Part shown: in pieces, positions 8,385-16,025 of the stretch
Layout: each line of letters starts with the position of its first letter
Position numbering within the stretch: the first letter of the stretch is position 1
DNA from: Rhodospirillaceae bacterium
GTDB taxonomy: Bacteria; Pseudomonadota; Alphaproteobacteria; Rhodospirillales; Rhodospirillaceae
Reading direction: 5' to 3'
Length of the DNA: 64,000 nt
Assembly: GCA_020852595.1 (NCBI GenBank)
Contig: JADZAK010000036.1
Coordinates: 1-64,000, forward strand
The notes under the pieces: model-generated
Database searches by the model: none
Told to the model about the DNA's origin: nothing
Seen by the model: only the letters and a program-made list of their open reading frames with translations
Position numbers and translations under genes: made by a program

Positions 8385-11243
8385 CTACATTCTGAACCGC
8401 ACGCCCGCGAGGAACATGCGTCCCAGGCGGTCGTACTGCGTGTTCGCCTGGCCGGCGTAGTACGTGCTGCCGACGGTGCCGCCGATGAAGGGCGGATCGG
8501 CGTTCAACACGTTTTGCACGGTAAGGAACACCTCGGTGTCGTCGTTGTCCGGCAGGAACTTGTACTTGAGCGCGACGTCCCAGATGTTGTCCGCGGCGAT
8601 GCGGTTGTTGTCGATGGTCCGGTTGCCGGTCGGACATCCCGATTGGCACTCGGTGAAGGCGTTGTTGTAGACGCCGCCGGCGACATGGCGCCACGTCACG
8701 GTGAACGAGAACGGATTCAGATTGTAGTTGGCCGAGACGTGCGAGCGGAATCTCGGCGCCGTGAGGCCCGAGAATCCGGTGCCGCCGAAACCGCCGACGA
8801 CGCCCGCGCCGTCCACGTCGCCGAACTGCAGGTCCACCGAGCGCAGCTCGAGCACATATGTGCCGAGGGCGCGCAAGGTCAGTTCCCCGCCCAGGCTTTC
8901 GTTGATCGTTTCCAGGGGAAGCGAATAGCTGGCTTCGATGTCCAAGCCTTTTTGAATCTGCTGCGCGATATTCTGCGGGCTCGTGATCACCGTATTGATG
9001 ATGCCGTTGACGCGGATGATGTTCGCGCACAGCTCCGGCTTGTCGGCATAACATCCATTGATGACGGACTGGCCGTTCGGCACTTGCGTCGCGTTGCCGA
9101 TATCGATGGCGTAATAGTCGACCGACGCTTGCAAGCCCTCGATGAACGACGGCTGAACGACGACGCCGAACCCGGTCGTATTGGCTTTTTCAGGCCCGAG
9201 GGTCGGATTGCCGCGGCTCAGCGAGAAGCCGCCCGTGGTGGTCGTGCCGTTGGTGGGATCGAAGAACGTGGCGCCCGATGCCGCCGTGCCGCCGGCGAAC
9301 AGTTCACCGAGATAGGGCGCGCGGATGTCGCGTGAACGTGTTCCGCGGAAGCGGATATCGTCCGTGACCTGCCAGGTCGCCCCGATCTTCCACGTCGTGA
9401 CATAGCCCGACGTGCTGTAGTCCGTGGCGCGCACGGCCGCGTTCACTTCCAGCGAGCGCGCCCACGCGGTGTCCCTGGCCAGAGGCACGACGGTTTCGAC
9501 ATAGCCTTCCGTCACGTTGTAGCTGCCGAGGTTGTTGCGGTAGTTGCCCGTCAGCCAGTTCTGCGCTTCGTCGTCGGGCGTGTTGATGCTGCGCACGCGC
9601 TCGTAACGATGTTCGATGCCGAGCGCGAGCGATACCGGGCCCGCCCACAGCTCGAACGGCTCGCCGTTCAAATTGACCGCCGTCGCGTCCTGACGCAGCG
9701 AGTCATAGCGGTAACTTGTCCCGAACGCATAATCGATCGCGCCCTGGCTGTTCACGCCAAGGCCCATCGGGTTGTAGGGGATGCAAGGATCCGCCGGGTT
9801 GGTGAGCTTGACGCGGCAGACGATCGAGCCGTTCGGCGCGAGGACCGCGTCCCAGGCCAGCGCGAGCTTCGGCACGTTGCCCACGCTGTCGGAGCGCGAG
9901 GAAAGGCCCTGCGTGCTGGTCTGATAATAGGCGTCCCAGGACCATTCGGTCCCCATGGCGTCGAACTTGCCTTCAAGGCCCCCCGCCATGCGCGCCAGCG
10001 TGCGGCGGTTGTTGGAGTGGAAGCGCGGCACGTCGCCGTTGGTCGAGCCGATGGTGATCTGGGTCAATCCAAGCGAGTTCATCTGCGCCTGGATGCTGGT
10101 CGGAATGAACGGATTGCCGGTCCTGATGGGGACGTTGGCCAGCGTGCGGTTCGGGTTCGAATTCGCATTCGAATGTGAGCTGGCCCATTGCCATTCCGCC
10201 CAGGCGTTGACGCTGTCGGCGATGTCATAGCTGACCCGCGTGAAAGCGGCCTGGCGCGTCAGCTCGGGATCGATGTCGAGGCCGTTGTCGATGCGGGAAA
10301 TCTGCCAATCGCCGCCCACATGCGTATTGCTGCCCGTGACCGTGCCGAAGTTGAACATGCCGAGCGGTTGCCCGCCGGGGCCGAAGTAAATTCCCTTCAA
10401 GGGGCCGGAGGTGATGATGCCGCCCGGCGTGCCGGTGCTCACCCCGACTTGACGGCGGACCCAGTAAAACGGTTGTCCGTTGGTCGCCGTATAGTTCGGA
10501 TTGTTCACGACCGATCCGCCTTCGGAGTTCCAGTCGCGCGGCGTTCCGATGATGCCTTCGTTGTAGTGGGTTTCTCCGAACGCCATGAAATGGCCGCGCC
10601 CGCCCGCGAAGGGCGTGCCGACCGCGACGTTGACGAGATAGTTCTTGTCGTCGCCGTAGGTCGTCACGCCGCCTTCGACCAAGCCCTTCACGCCCGTAAA
10701 CGTCTTGTCGATGACGAAGTTCACCACGCCGCTCAAGGCATCCGAGCCGTAAGCGGCCGACGCGCCGCCCGTCACGACGTCGACGCGGTTGATCAGGCCG
10801 TGCGGCATCGAGTTGACGTCGACGCCGGTGAAGCCGTTGCTGAGCGAGGCATTGATGACACGCTTGCCGTCCAGAAGGACGAGGGTGCGTTGGGACCCCA
10901 TGCCGCGCAGGTTGAGGAGGTTCACGCCGGCGGCGCCGGACGTCAGGTTGGCGGTCGCGGTGCGGCCCGAAACGGCGTTGCTGAACACGGGCAGTTGGCG
11001 CACCGCGTCGGCGATGTTCGTGTTCGCCATGGCATTGAGTTGGTCGGCGCCGAGGACGGAGACCGGGGTCGGGGCCTCGTAGCCGTCGCGCACGACGCGC
11101 GATCCCGTGACGACAATCTCGTCGATAGCGGCTGGTTGTTGAGCGGTTTGTTGCGCCTCGGCGACCTGCGCCGTGGCGGCGCTCATGAGGATGGCGATCG
11201 TGGACGTGGTCGCAAGCGCGCGCGCTTTGGCATGTGTAGTCAT
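8385..11243 (-). CDS. TonB-dependent receptor (GYEAPTPVSV family, copy 1)
   Basis: A 952-residue outer-membrane active transporter. The signal peptide ends near AEAQQ. It is followed by a TonB-box-like DEIVVTGSRVV segment, a plug with GYEAPTPVSVLG, LRGMGSQRTLVLLDGKRV and VDVVTGGASAAYGSDALSGVVNF, and a large beta-barrel. The barrel contains VCRVKLTNPADPCIPYNPMG and, near the end, ECQSGCPTG; both Cys pairs recur in the six related receptors of this window. The protein ends in GVRFRM. ATG at 11243 is preceded by a strong AAGGGGGG ribosome-binding site. It is the only member of the family here on the minus strand and has no obvious partner gene. The substrate cannot be told from sequence. Confidence 0.93.
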   Translation of the reverse strand: MTTHAKARALATTSTIAILMSAATAQVAEAQQTAQQPAAIDEIVVTGSRVVRDGYEAPTPVSVLGADQLNAMANTNIADAVRQLPVFSNAVSGRTATANLTSGAAGVNLLNLRGMGSQRTLVLLDGKRVINASLSNGFTGVDVNSMPHGLINRVDVVTGGASAAYGSDALSGVVNFVIDKTFTGVKGLVEGGVTTYGDDKNYLVNVAVGTPFAGGRGHFMAFGETHYNEGIIGTPRDWNSEGGSVVNNPNYTATNGQPFYWVRRQVGVSTGTPGGIITSGPLKGIYFGPGGQPLGMFNFGTVTGSNTHVGGDWQISRIDNGLDIDPELTRQAAFTRVSYDIADSVNAWAEWQWASSHSNANSNPNRTLANVPIRTGNPFIPTSIQAQMNSLGLTQITIGSTNGDVPRFHSNNRRTLARMAGGLEGKFDAMGTEWSWDAYYQTSTQGLSSRSDSVGNVPKLALAWDAVLAPNGSIVCRVKLTNPADPCIPYNPMGLGVNSQGAIDYAFGTSYRYDSLRQDATAVNLNGEPFELWAGPVSLALGIEHRYERVRSINTPDDEAQNWLTGNYRNNLGSYNVTEGYVETVVPLARDTAWARSLEVNAAVRATDYSTSGYVTTWKIGATWQVTDDIRFRGTRSRDIRAPYLGELFAGGTAASGATFFDPTNGTTTTGGFSLSRGNPTLGPEKANTTGFGVVVQPSFIEGLQASVDYYAIDIGNATQVPNGQSVINGCYADKPELCANIIRVNGIINTVITSPQNIAQQIQKGLDIEASYSLPLETINESLGGELTLRALGTYVLELRSVDLQFGDVDGAGVVGGFGGTGFSGLTAPRFRSHVSANYNLNPFSFTVTWRHVAGGVYNNAFTECQSGCPTGNRTIDNNRIAADNIWDVALKYKFLPDNDDTEVFLTVQNVLNADPPFIGGTVGSTYYAGQANTQYDRLGRMFLAGVRFRM

Positions 11244-11644
11244 GAATCCCCCCTTGGTGTTGAACCGGCCGTGTCCGCGGGCGCGTCTTCGGCGCCCCGT
11301 TCACACCCGGCGTTCTGAAAATTGAAACTCCCTTTGTGCTGCGCCCCCCAGGTCATGGGGTGCGCATGGCACGACCCGAACAAACGTGATGATGTCTCTC
11401 CCGCGCCAAACAGTAACAGCAAATGCCGTGCCAACGAAACGAAGCCGCGATTTGCAGAGCGGGTCCGACGCGCCTCGGCGGAAAACCGCTTAAATGTGCG
11501 CTGCAAGATGGCGAAAACCCGCCGCCCAATGACGAAAAATAGAACTTAAATAATAAAAAACAGCACCATGAGCGTCTTTTCCCTGCGGGCCGGGGAATTG
11601 GCTATAAGGGCCTGCTTTGTCCGCTCTTTTTCGCCTCCCGCGTC
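11244..11644. other. Intergenic region, divergent
   Basis: About 400 bases lie between the receptor start (minus) and the unknown gene at 11645 (plus). The stretch at 11535-11570 is unusually AT-rich for this genome, and a TATAAG at 11603-11608 could be a -10 element for the plus-strand genes, though no good -35 is seen. No RNA gene or supported coding region was found. Confidence 0.5.
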
Positions 11645-12052
11645 ATGTTCCACTCCCTCAAGCTGCTGCTGCCGGCGCTGATCCCGTCGTGGAATTTCTT
11701 CGACGAGATCGCGGCCTCGCCGCGCATTGAATATGCCCTCCTGCGCGCGCCCGGGGATTCATGCGCGTGGCGGGAATTCCGCCCGCGCCCGCCGTCCCTC
11801 TCGCCTCTCACAATGCTCGCCCGCTTATTCTGGAATGCGCGGGGAAACGAGACCCTGTTTGTCGTGAGTTGCGCCGAGCGTCTGCTGGCCGAGCCGACCG
11901 CGCATAGTCAGGATGAGATTTTCCGCCGCATCGCCGCCGATGTGGCGGAGAAAGACGCGTGGCTGCGCTTTCGGATTCTTCTCGTGAGCGAACAGGACGG
12001 CGCCGGCGTGCGCGCGTTGGCCTTCGTCTCCGATGCGCGCCGCGCCTCATGA
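11645..12052 (+). CDS. Unknown protein upstream of the HTTM-like gene
   Basis: A 135-residue protein starting MFHSLKLLLPALIPSWNFFDEI that I do not recognise. It contains a Trp/Phe-rich N-terminal stretch and an RRIAADVAEKDAWLRFRILLV block. There is no clear signal peptide, and the N-terminal Leu-rich segment is too short to be a confident membrane span. Its stop overlaps the start of the next gene as ATGA (12049-12052), which indicates translational coupling, so it probably works with the HTTM-like membrane protein. No strong ribosome-binding site is visible before ATG 11645. Confidence 0.72.
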   Translation: MFHSLKLLLPALIPSWNFFDEIAASPRIEYALLRAPGDSCAWREFRPRPPSLSPLTMLARLFWNARGNETLFVVSCAERLLAEPTAHSQDEIFRRIAADVAEKDAWLRFRILLVSEQDGAGVRALAFVSDARRAS

Positions 12053-12729
12053 CTCTCGACACTGCTCTGCGCCTCACGGAAGTCCTTCTCGCGCTCGCGT
12101 TCATTCAACAGAGCCTCGAGCATCTGCGCGGTGCGGGCGGCGAACGCCGGCCGTTCGCCGCCCGTATTGCCCTCGGTGTATTGGTCGTCGCGGATATTGC
12201 CGCACCATGGCCGCTGCTCGGCCTCGCGCTCTTGTCGCTATCGATTCTTCACCGCTTCCAGGGTCCCTACAACGGCGGCAGCGACCGCATGGGGCTTCTC
12301 GCGCTCTGGTGCCTCGTGCTGGCGCATGTGTTGCCGTCCGGGAAGGCGCGCGAGATCGCCTTCGGGTATCTCGGCGCGCAGCTGGTTCTGTCCTATCTCA
12401 TCGCGGGCTGGGTGAAGCTCAAGAATCCCGAGTGGCGTAACGGCACGGCGCTGCGCCAGGTTTTCGCCTTCTCCGCCTATCCCGTCAGTGAAAGCCTGCG
12501 CGGTTGGGCCGCGCGCCCACGGCTTCTTTTCGTGATGTCCTGGGCGGTGATCCTGCTCGAGATCGCCTTTCCGCTGGCGCTGTTCTCGGCGCCCGCCTTG
12601 ATGACCGGTCTCGCGCTCGCCGCGGCGTTTCATCTCGCCAACGCCTGCCTTTTCGGCCTCAACCGGTTCTTCTGGACCTGGATCGCCGTGTACCCGGCCC
12701 TCATCTGGCTGCAGGGGCGCCTGTCCTAG
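12049..12729 (+). CDS. HTTM-like integral membrane protein
   Basis: A roughly 226-residue protein made of several hydrophobic helices (for example the segments beginning VLVVADIAAPWPLLGLALLS, LSYLIAGWVKL, LLFVMSWAVILLEIAFPLAL and LMTGLALAAAFHLANACLFG). An H-rich core (SILHRFQG, FHLANACLFG) and a WVKLKNPEWRNG-like block resemble the HTTM fold shared with vitamin K-dependent gamma-carboxylases. The start was set at ATG 12049, which overlaps the preceding stop (ATGA); the upstream in-frame start at 11959 would lie inside the preceding gene and add an Arg-rich segment. The stop overlaps the convergent DCC-family gene by a few bases. HTTM-like and DCC proteins often co-occur or are fused, supporting the assignment; the chemistry is unknown. 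Confidence 0.75.
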   Translation: MTLDTALRLTEVLLALAFIQQSLEHLRGAGGERRPFAARIALGVLVVADIAAPWPLLGLALLSLSILHRFQGPYNGGSDRMGLLALWCLVLAHVLPSGKAREIAFGYLGAQLVLSYLIAGWVKLKNPEWRNGTALRQVFAFSAYPVSESLRGWAARPRLLFVMSWAVILLEIAFPLALFSAPALMTGLALAAAFHLANACLFGLNRFFWTWIAVYPALIWLQGRLS

Positions 12730-13190
12730 ATCACGCGCGCGGCGACATCGGCCGGCGGTGTCCAGCAAACGCCGCGTTTGCCAAACAGCATATAACGGTT
12801 CCGCGCGACGAGGTCATAGGCCCGGTCGCCAAGAAACGCAGGCACGAGACGCAGCAAGCCCGCGGCTGCCCGCCAGCCCCCGCCGAGCCGCGCCGCGACT
12901 TGGATATATCCGGCGAATTTGCCGTAGGCGACGCCGTCCACCACCACGAGGTTGGTCTCGACGTGAACGGGATCGAGCCCGAGGTCACGATAGAGCGCCT
13001 GGCCCAAGGGGCCTTGCGCCGAGGTGAACCGGAACGCGCGATGCCGGTCATGCCGGATCACCCACTGCACGAAGCCCGCGCACAGCACGCACATCTCGTC
13101 GAACACGATCAGCGGCGCCGGTGTCGGGATGGCAATATTTACGCGCTGGATAAAAGGGCGGGCGAGGGTCATCGCCCGCCACTTTAACAT
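12726..13190 (-). CDS. DCC-family thiol-disulfide oxidoreductase (DUF393)
   Basis: A roughly 154-residue protein with the family signature near the N-terminus, VFDEMCVLCAGFVQWV (D-x-x-C-x-x-C), followed by RFTSAQGPLGQALYRDLGL, an AGYIQVAARLGGGW segment and a C-terminal DLVARNRYMLFGKRG block. These match the DCC (YuxK/DUF393) family, thought to be thioredoxin-like thiol-disulfide oxidoreductases. Start choices are ATG 13190, ATG 13172 (MTLARPFIQ) or TTG 13196; none has a strong ribosome-binding site. It is transcribed toward the HTTM-like gene and the two coding regions overlap by a few bases at their 3' ends, an arrangement that can couple expression through antisense pairing. Confidence 0.85.
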   Translation of the reverse strand: MLKWRAMTLARPFIQRVNIAIPTPAPLIVFDEMCVLCAGFVQWVIRHDRHRAFRFTSAQGPLGQALYRDLGLDPVHVETNLVVVDGVAYGKFAGYIQVAARLGGGWRAAAGLLRLVPAFLGDRAYDLVARNRYMLFGKRGVCWTPPADVAARVI

Positions 13191-13206
13191 GAGCAACGGG
13201 TCGAGA

Positions 13207-13217
13207 GGGGGGGGGGG
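13207..13217. repeat. Homopolymeric G tract (11 G)
   Basis: An uninterrupted run of 11 guanines lies 17-27 bases upstream of the DCC-family start codon (minus strand) and about 150 bases upstream of the response-regulator start (plus strand). It is intergenic, so length changes would alter promoter or leader spacing rather than a reading frame. Confidence 0.7.
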
Positions 13218-13229
13218 ATGGGCCGGCCA

Positions 13230-13247
13230 CCTATCCGAAAGGATAGG
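13230..13247 (+). promoter_or_regulatory. Small hairpin with GAAA loop
   Basis: A perfect 7-bp inverted repeat (CCTATCC / GGATAGG) closed by a GAAA tetraloop, in the 175-base gap upstream of the response-regulator gene. It could be a leader hairpin or an operator dyad; no T-run follows. Confidence 0.35.
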
Positions 13248-13365
13248 TTCTTAAATCAGCTGGAGGAACCGGCCGGCGCCGTTACAAAGCTCATTGATAG
13301 CGATCAAGGCGCCGGGGTTCTTAAGAATAAAGAATTACGCGTTCCAACAAGGCGGTAGTGAAAAT

Positions 13366-14043
13366 ATGCCGACCACTAAGTTGAGCGGCCTCAAAGTCAT
13401 TTTAGCAGACGACCACGAGTTGATCCGCGAAGCGGTGAAACCGTACCTGCGGAAATTGGCCGAGAACGTCGATATCTTGGAAGCGGCCAGCTACGACGAA
13501 GTCTGCGCCTTCGGCGCGGAAACCGGCGCCGTGGACCTCGTGCTGATCGATCTCGATATGCCGGGTTACGACGACGCCGCGCCGTTCAAAAAGATGTCCG
13601 ATGTCCGCGCGGCCGTCGCGAAAGCGCCAATCGTGGTCTTTTCCGGCAGCGAAGACCGCGAGACCATCGCCGCCGCGCTCAATCACGGGGTGCGCGGTTT
13701 CGTTCCCAAGAGCATGCGCGGGCAATCGCTCGTCAACGCGCTGCAGATGGTCTTGTGGGGCGAAATCTATGTTCCTCCGCAGATGGCGATCGGCGCGCCG
13801 ACCGGCGACGGGCCGGCGGCGGACGGCGCGGCCGGAAAAAGCACCGCGGAAATCAAGCTGAGTCCGCGCGAGGCCGACAGCTTGCGCCTTCTCGTGCGCG
13901 GTTTGACCAACAAGGAAATCGGCCGCGAAATGGGCCTGCAGGAAGTCACCGTGAAGATGCACCTGCGCAACGCGTATCGCAAAATCGGCGCGACGAACCG
14001 CATTGAAGCGGTGCGAATCGCCGTCGAAACGAACTTCGCCTAA
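13366..14043 (+). CDS. LuxR/NarL-type response regulator
   Basis: A 225-residue two-domain regulator. The receiver domain occupies about residues 8-130, with the acidic pair in ILADDHE, the predicted phosphoacceptor Asp62 in LIDLDMPGYD, VFSGSED, and GVRGFVPKS in the position of the conserved Lys. A LuxR-type helix-turn-helix lies at about 162-222 (LSPREADSLRLLVRGLTNKE, then VTVKMHLRNAYRKIGATNR). ATG 13366 was preferred over the in-frame TTG at 13294, because the family begins just before the first beta strand and a GGCGG lies upstream. No histidine kinase is adjacent. It immediately precedes the chemotaxis genes on the same strand, separated by 228 bases, so it may regulate them or be phosphorylated by CheA. 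Both ideas are inference. Confidence 0.9.
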   Translation: MPTTKLSGLKVILADDHELIREAVKPYLRKLAENVDILEAASYDEVCAFGAETGAVDLVLIDLDMPGYDDAAPFKKMSDVRAAVAKAPIVVFSGSEDRETIAAALNHGVRGFVPKSMRGQSLVNALQMVLWGEIYVPPQMAIGAPTGDGPAADGAAGKSTAEIKLSPREADSLRLLVRGLTNKEIGREMGLQEVTVKMHLRNAYRKIGATNRIEAVRIAVETNFA

Positions 14044-14271
14044 CACCCCTCCAAATTCGTTTGCCGGGCCTCGCGTGCGTCCGCGCGCGCCGGCGCCGCG
14101 TGCGTGCGCGAAACATACACCCCAACCGACCTATCCTTTTTTGAAGATCACCTCACCCTCTGATGTCTTCAGCTTTGGCGCCCGGTCTCCCTATGTTTCA
14201 TCCAGTACCGCACCGGCTCCCGATGAGGAGCGGCCGTCGGTGCAGAAGCAACGGGACAAGGAACAATCACG

Positions 14272-15813
14272 ATGAGTTTCATGCAATCGCAACGCGGGTT
14301 CTTCGGATTGGGACGCTCGCAGCGCGGGGCCGAACAAGCGGCCGGTGCGACGAAGGACAACGAACTCCGCCATGCCGAGCGCATGATCGAGGACGTGCCC
14401 GTGGCGGTCATGATGTGCGACCGCAACTTGACGATCACCTACGCCAACAAGGCCTCGCGCGAAGCGCTCAAGAAGATCGAGCACGTTCTTCCGATCCGCG
14501 CCTCCGCCGTCATCGGCCAAAGCATCGACGTCTTCCATAAGGACCCCAGCCATCAGCGCCGCCTGCTCGCGGACCCGCGCAACCTTCCGCACAACGCCCG
14601 CATCAAAGTCGGCGACGAGTGGCTCGATCTCAAGGTGTCGGCCGTCATGGATGCGCAGGGTGAGTATGTGGGCCCCATGCTCGCATGGAGCATCGTGACC
14701 GACCTGGTGCGCAAGGAACACGAAGCGAAGCGCCTTCTGACGATGCTCGATCTGATGCCGATCAACGTCATGCTCGCGGAGCGGGACACGTTGGAGATCA
14801 CCTACGCGAACCGCACCAGCATCAACACGCTGCGCCCGCTCGAGCAGCACCTGCCCTGCAAGGCCAGCGAGATCATCGGCAAGAACATCGATATCTTCCA
14901 CAAGAACCCGTCTCATCAGCGCCGGGTGCTGGGCGACCCGCAGCGTACGTTGCCGCATCGCGCGATCATCTCGCTCGGCAACGACAAGCTCGAACTCAAT
15001 GTCTCGGCGCTCAATGACGAGAAGGGCACCTATCTCGGACCGATGGTGACCTGGAGCGTCGTTACCGAAAGCATCAACGTCGCGACCAAGATGGAAGAAG
15101 TCGTCGCCACGGTCTCGGCGGCGGCCACGGAAATGCGCGCCAGCGCCGACGCCATGCGCTCCACGGCCGATCGCGGCCAGGAAAAGGCCGCGAACGTCGC
15201 GTCCGCCGCCGAGCAGCTGAGCGCCTCGATCTCCGAAATCTCGCGTCAGATCGCCAAGACGCAGCAGATCACCAACCACGCGCAGGGCGAATCCAGACGT
15301 TCGCTCGAAATCGTCGGCGGTCTCGCGGAGGCGGCCAACAAGATCGGCCGCGTGTTGAATCTGATCAACGACATCGCCGATCAGACCAATCTCCTCGCGC
15401 TCAACGCAACCATCGAAGCGGCGCGCGCGGGCGAGGCGGGCAAAGGCTTCGCGGTGGTCGCGGCCGAGGTGAAGGCGCTTGCCAACCAGACCGCCCAGGC
15501 GACAGGCGATATCTCCGAGCAGGTGACCGGCATCCAGCAGGCGACCGACGCGGTGGTCAAAGCCAACGAAGCCATCAACCGCACCGTCGGCGAGATGACT
15601 GAAATCTCGGCAACGGTCGCGGCGGCGGTGGAAGAGCAGTCGGCCGCGACGCAGAACGTGGCCGCCAACATCGCCGAGGTATCGACCGCGTCCGGTGAAA
15701 CCGGCCGCATCTCCAGCGACGTCAACTCCGCCGCTGGCGAGCTCGCCGAACGTTCCGCCGAACTCAACGGCGAGGTCACCCGCTTCCTCGAACGCATCCG
15801 GGGCAAGAAGTAA
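14272..15813 (+). CDS. Soluble PAS-PAS methyl-accepting chemotaxis protein
   Basis: A 513-residue chemoreceptor lacking any transmembrane segment or HAMP domain, hence cytoplasmic. Two tandem PAS domains, about residues 38-145 and 150-265, are clearly duplicates: each holds a (I/V)F(H)K(D/N)PSHQRR motif and ends in WSxVT(D/E). The MCP signalling domain follows (about 270-510), with the tip sequence [20 protein letters not shown] and [15 protein letters not shown]. Glu/Gln pairs around AATEMRAS and VEEQSAAT are likely methylation-region positions. ATG 14272 has AAGGA about 9 bases upstream. The neighbours CheA, CheW, CheB and CheR indicate it is the cognate receptor of this cluster. The PAS ligand (redox, O2, FAD or haem) cannot be read from sequence. 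Confidence 0.93.
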   Translation: MSFMQSQRGFFGLGRSQRGAEQAAGATKDNELRHAERMIEDVPVAVMMCDRNLTITYANKASREALKKIEHVLPIRASAVIGQSIDVFHKDPSHQRRLLADPRNLPHNARIKVGDEWLDLKVSAVMDAQGEYVGPMLAWSIVTDLVRKEHEAKRLLTMLDLMPINVMLAERDTLEITYANRTSINTLRPLEQHLPCKASEIIGKNIDIFHKNPSHQRRVLGDPQRTLPHRAIISLGNDKLELNVSALNDEKGTYLGPMVTWSVVTESINVATKMEEVVATVSAAATEMRASADAMRSTADRGQEKAANVASAAEQLSASISEISRQIAKTQQITNHAQGESRRSLEIVGGLAEAANKIGRVLNLINDIADQTNLLALNATIEAARAGEAGKGFAVVAAEVKALANQTAQATGDISEQVTGIQQATDAVVKANEAINRTVGEMTEISATVAAAVEEQSAATQNVAANIAEVSTASGETGRISSDVNSAAGELAERSAELNGEVTRFLERIRGKK

Positions 15814-15830
15814 CGCGGAAGGAAACGATC

Positions 15831-16025
15831 ATGCCGCTCCTCGACTCTCTTTTCACGCGCGCGATGGAGGGTTTCTTGGACCGCCTCGACGGGTGGGAGG
15901 AGCGGCTGAACGACCTGAGCGCCGTCCCTTTCAGCGGTTTCTCCGGTCCCTTGGGCCTCGTGCCCGAGTGGACCGGCGCAAGCCCCCGCGCCAACCGGAC
16001 CGACGGAGTGCATGACCATGGATGA
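15831..16025 (+). CDS. Small unknown protein between the MCP gene and cheA
   Basis: A 64-residue ORF with a good ribosome-binding site (AAGGAA, about 7 bases before ATG 15831) whose 3' end overlaps the start of cheA by about 14 bases. The product begins MPLLDSLFTRAMEGFLDRLD and continues as an amphipathic helix-rich sequence, then a Gly/Pro-rich stretch (FSGFSGPLGLVPEW). It has no recognised domain. Spacing and overlap suggest a real, coupled gene of the operon, but the small size leaves room for a chance ORF. Confidence 0.5.
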   Translation: MPLLDSLFTRAMEGFLDRLDGWEERLNDLSAVPFSGFSGPLGLVPEWTGASPRANRTDGVHDHG

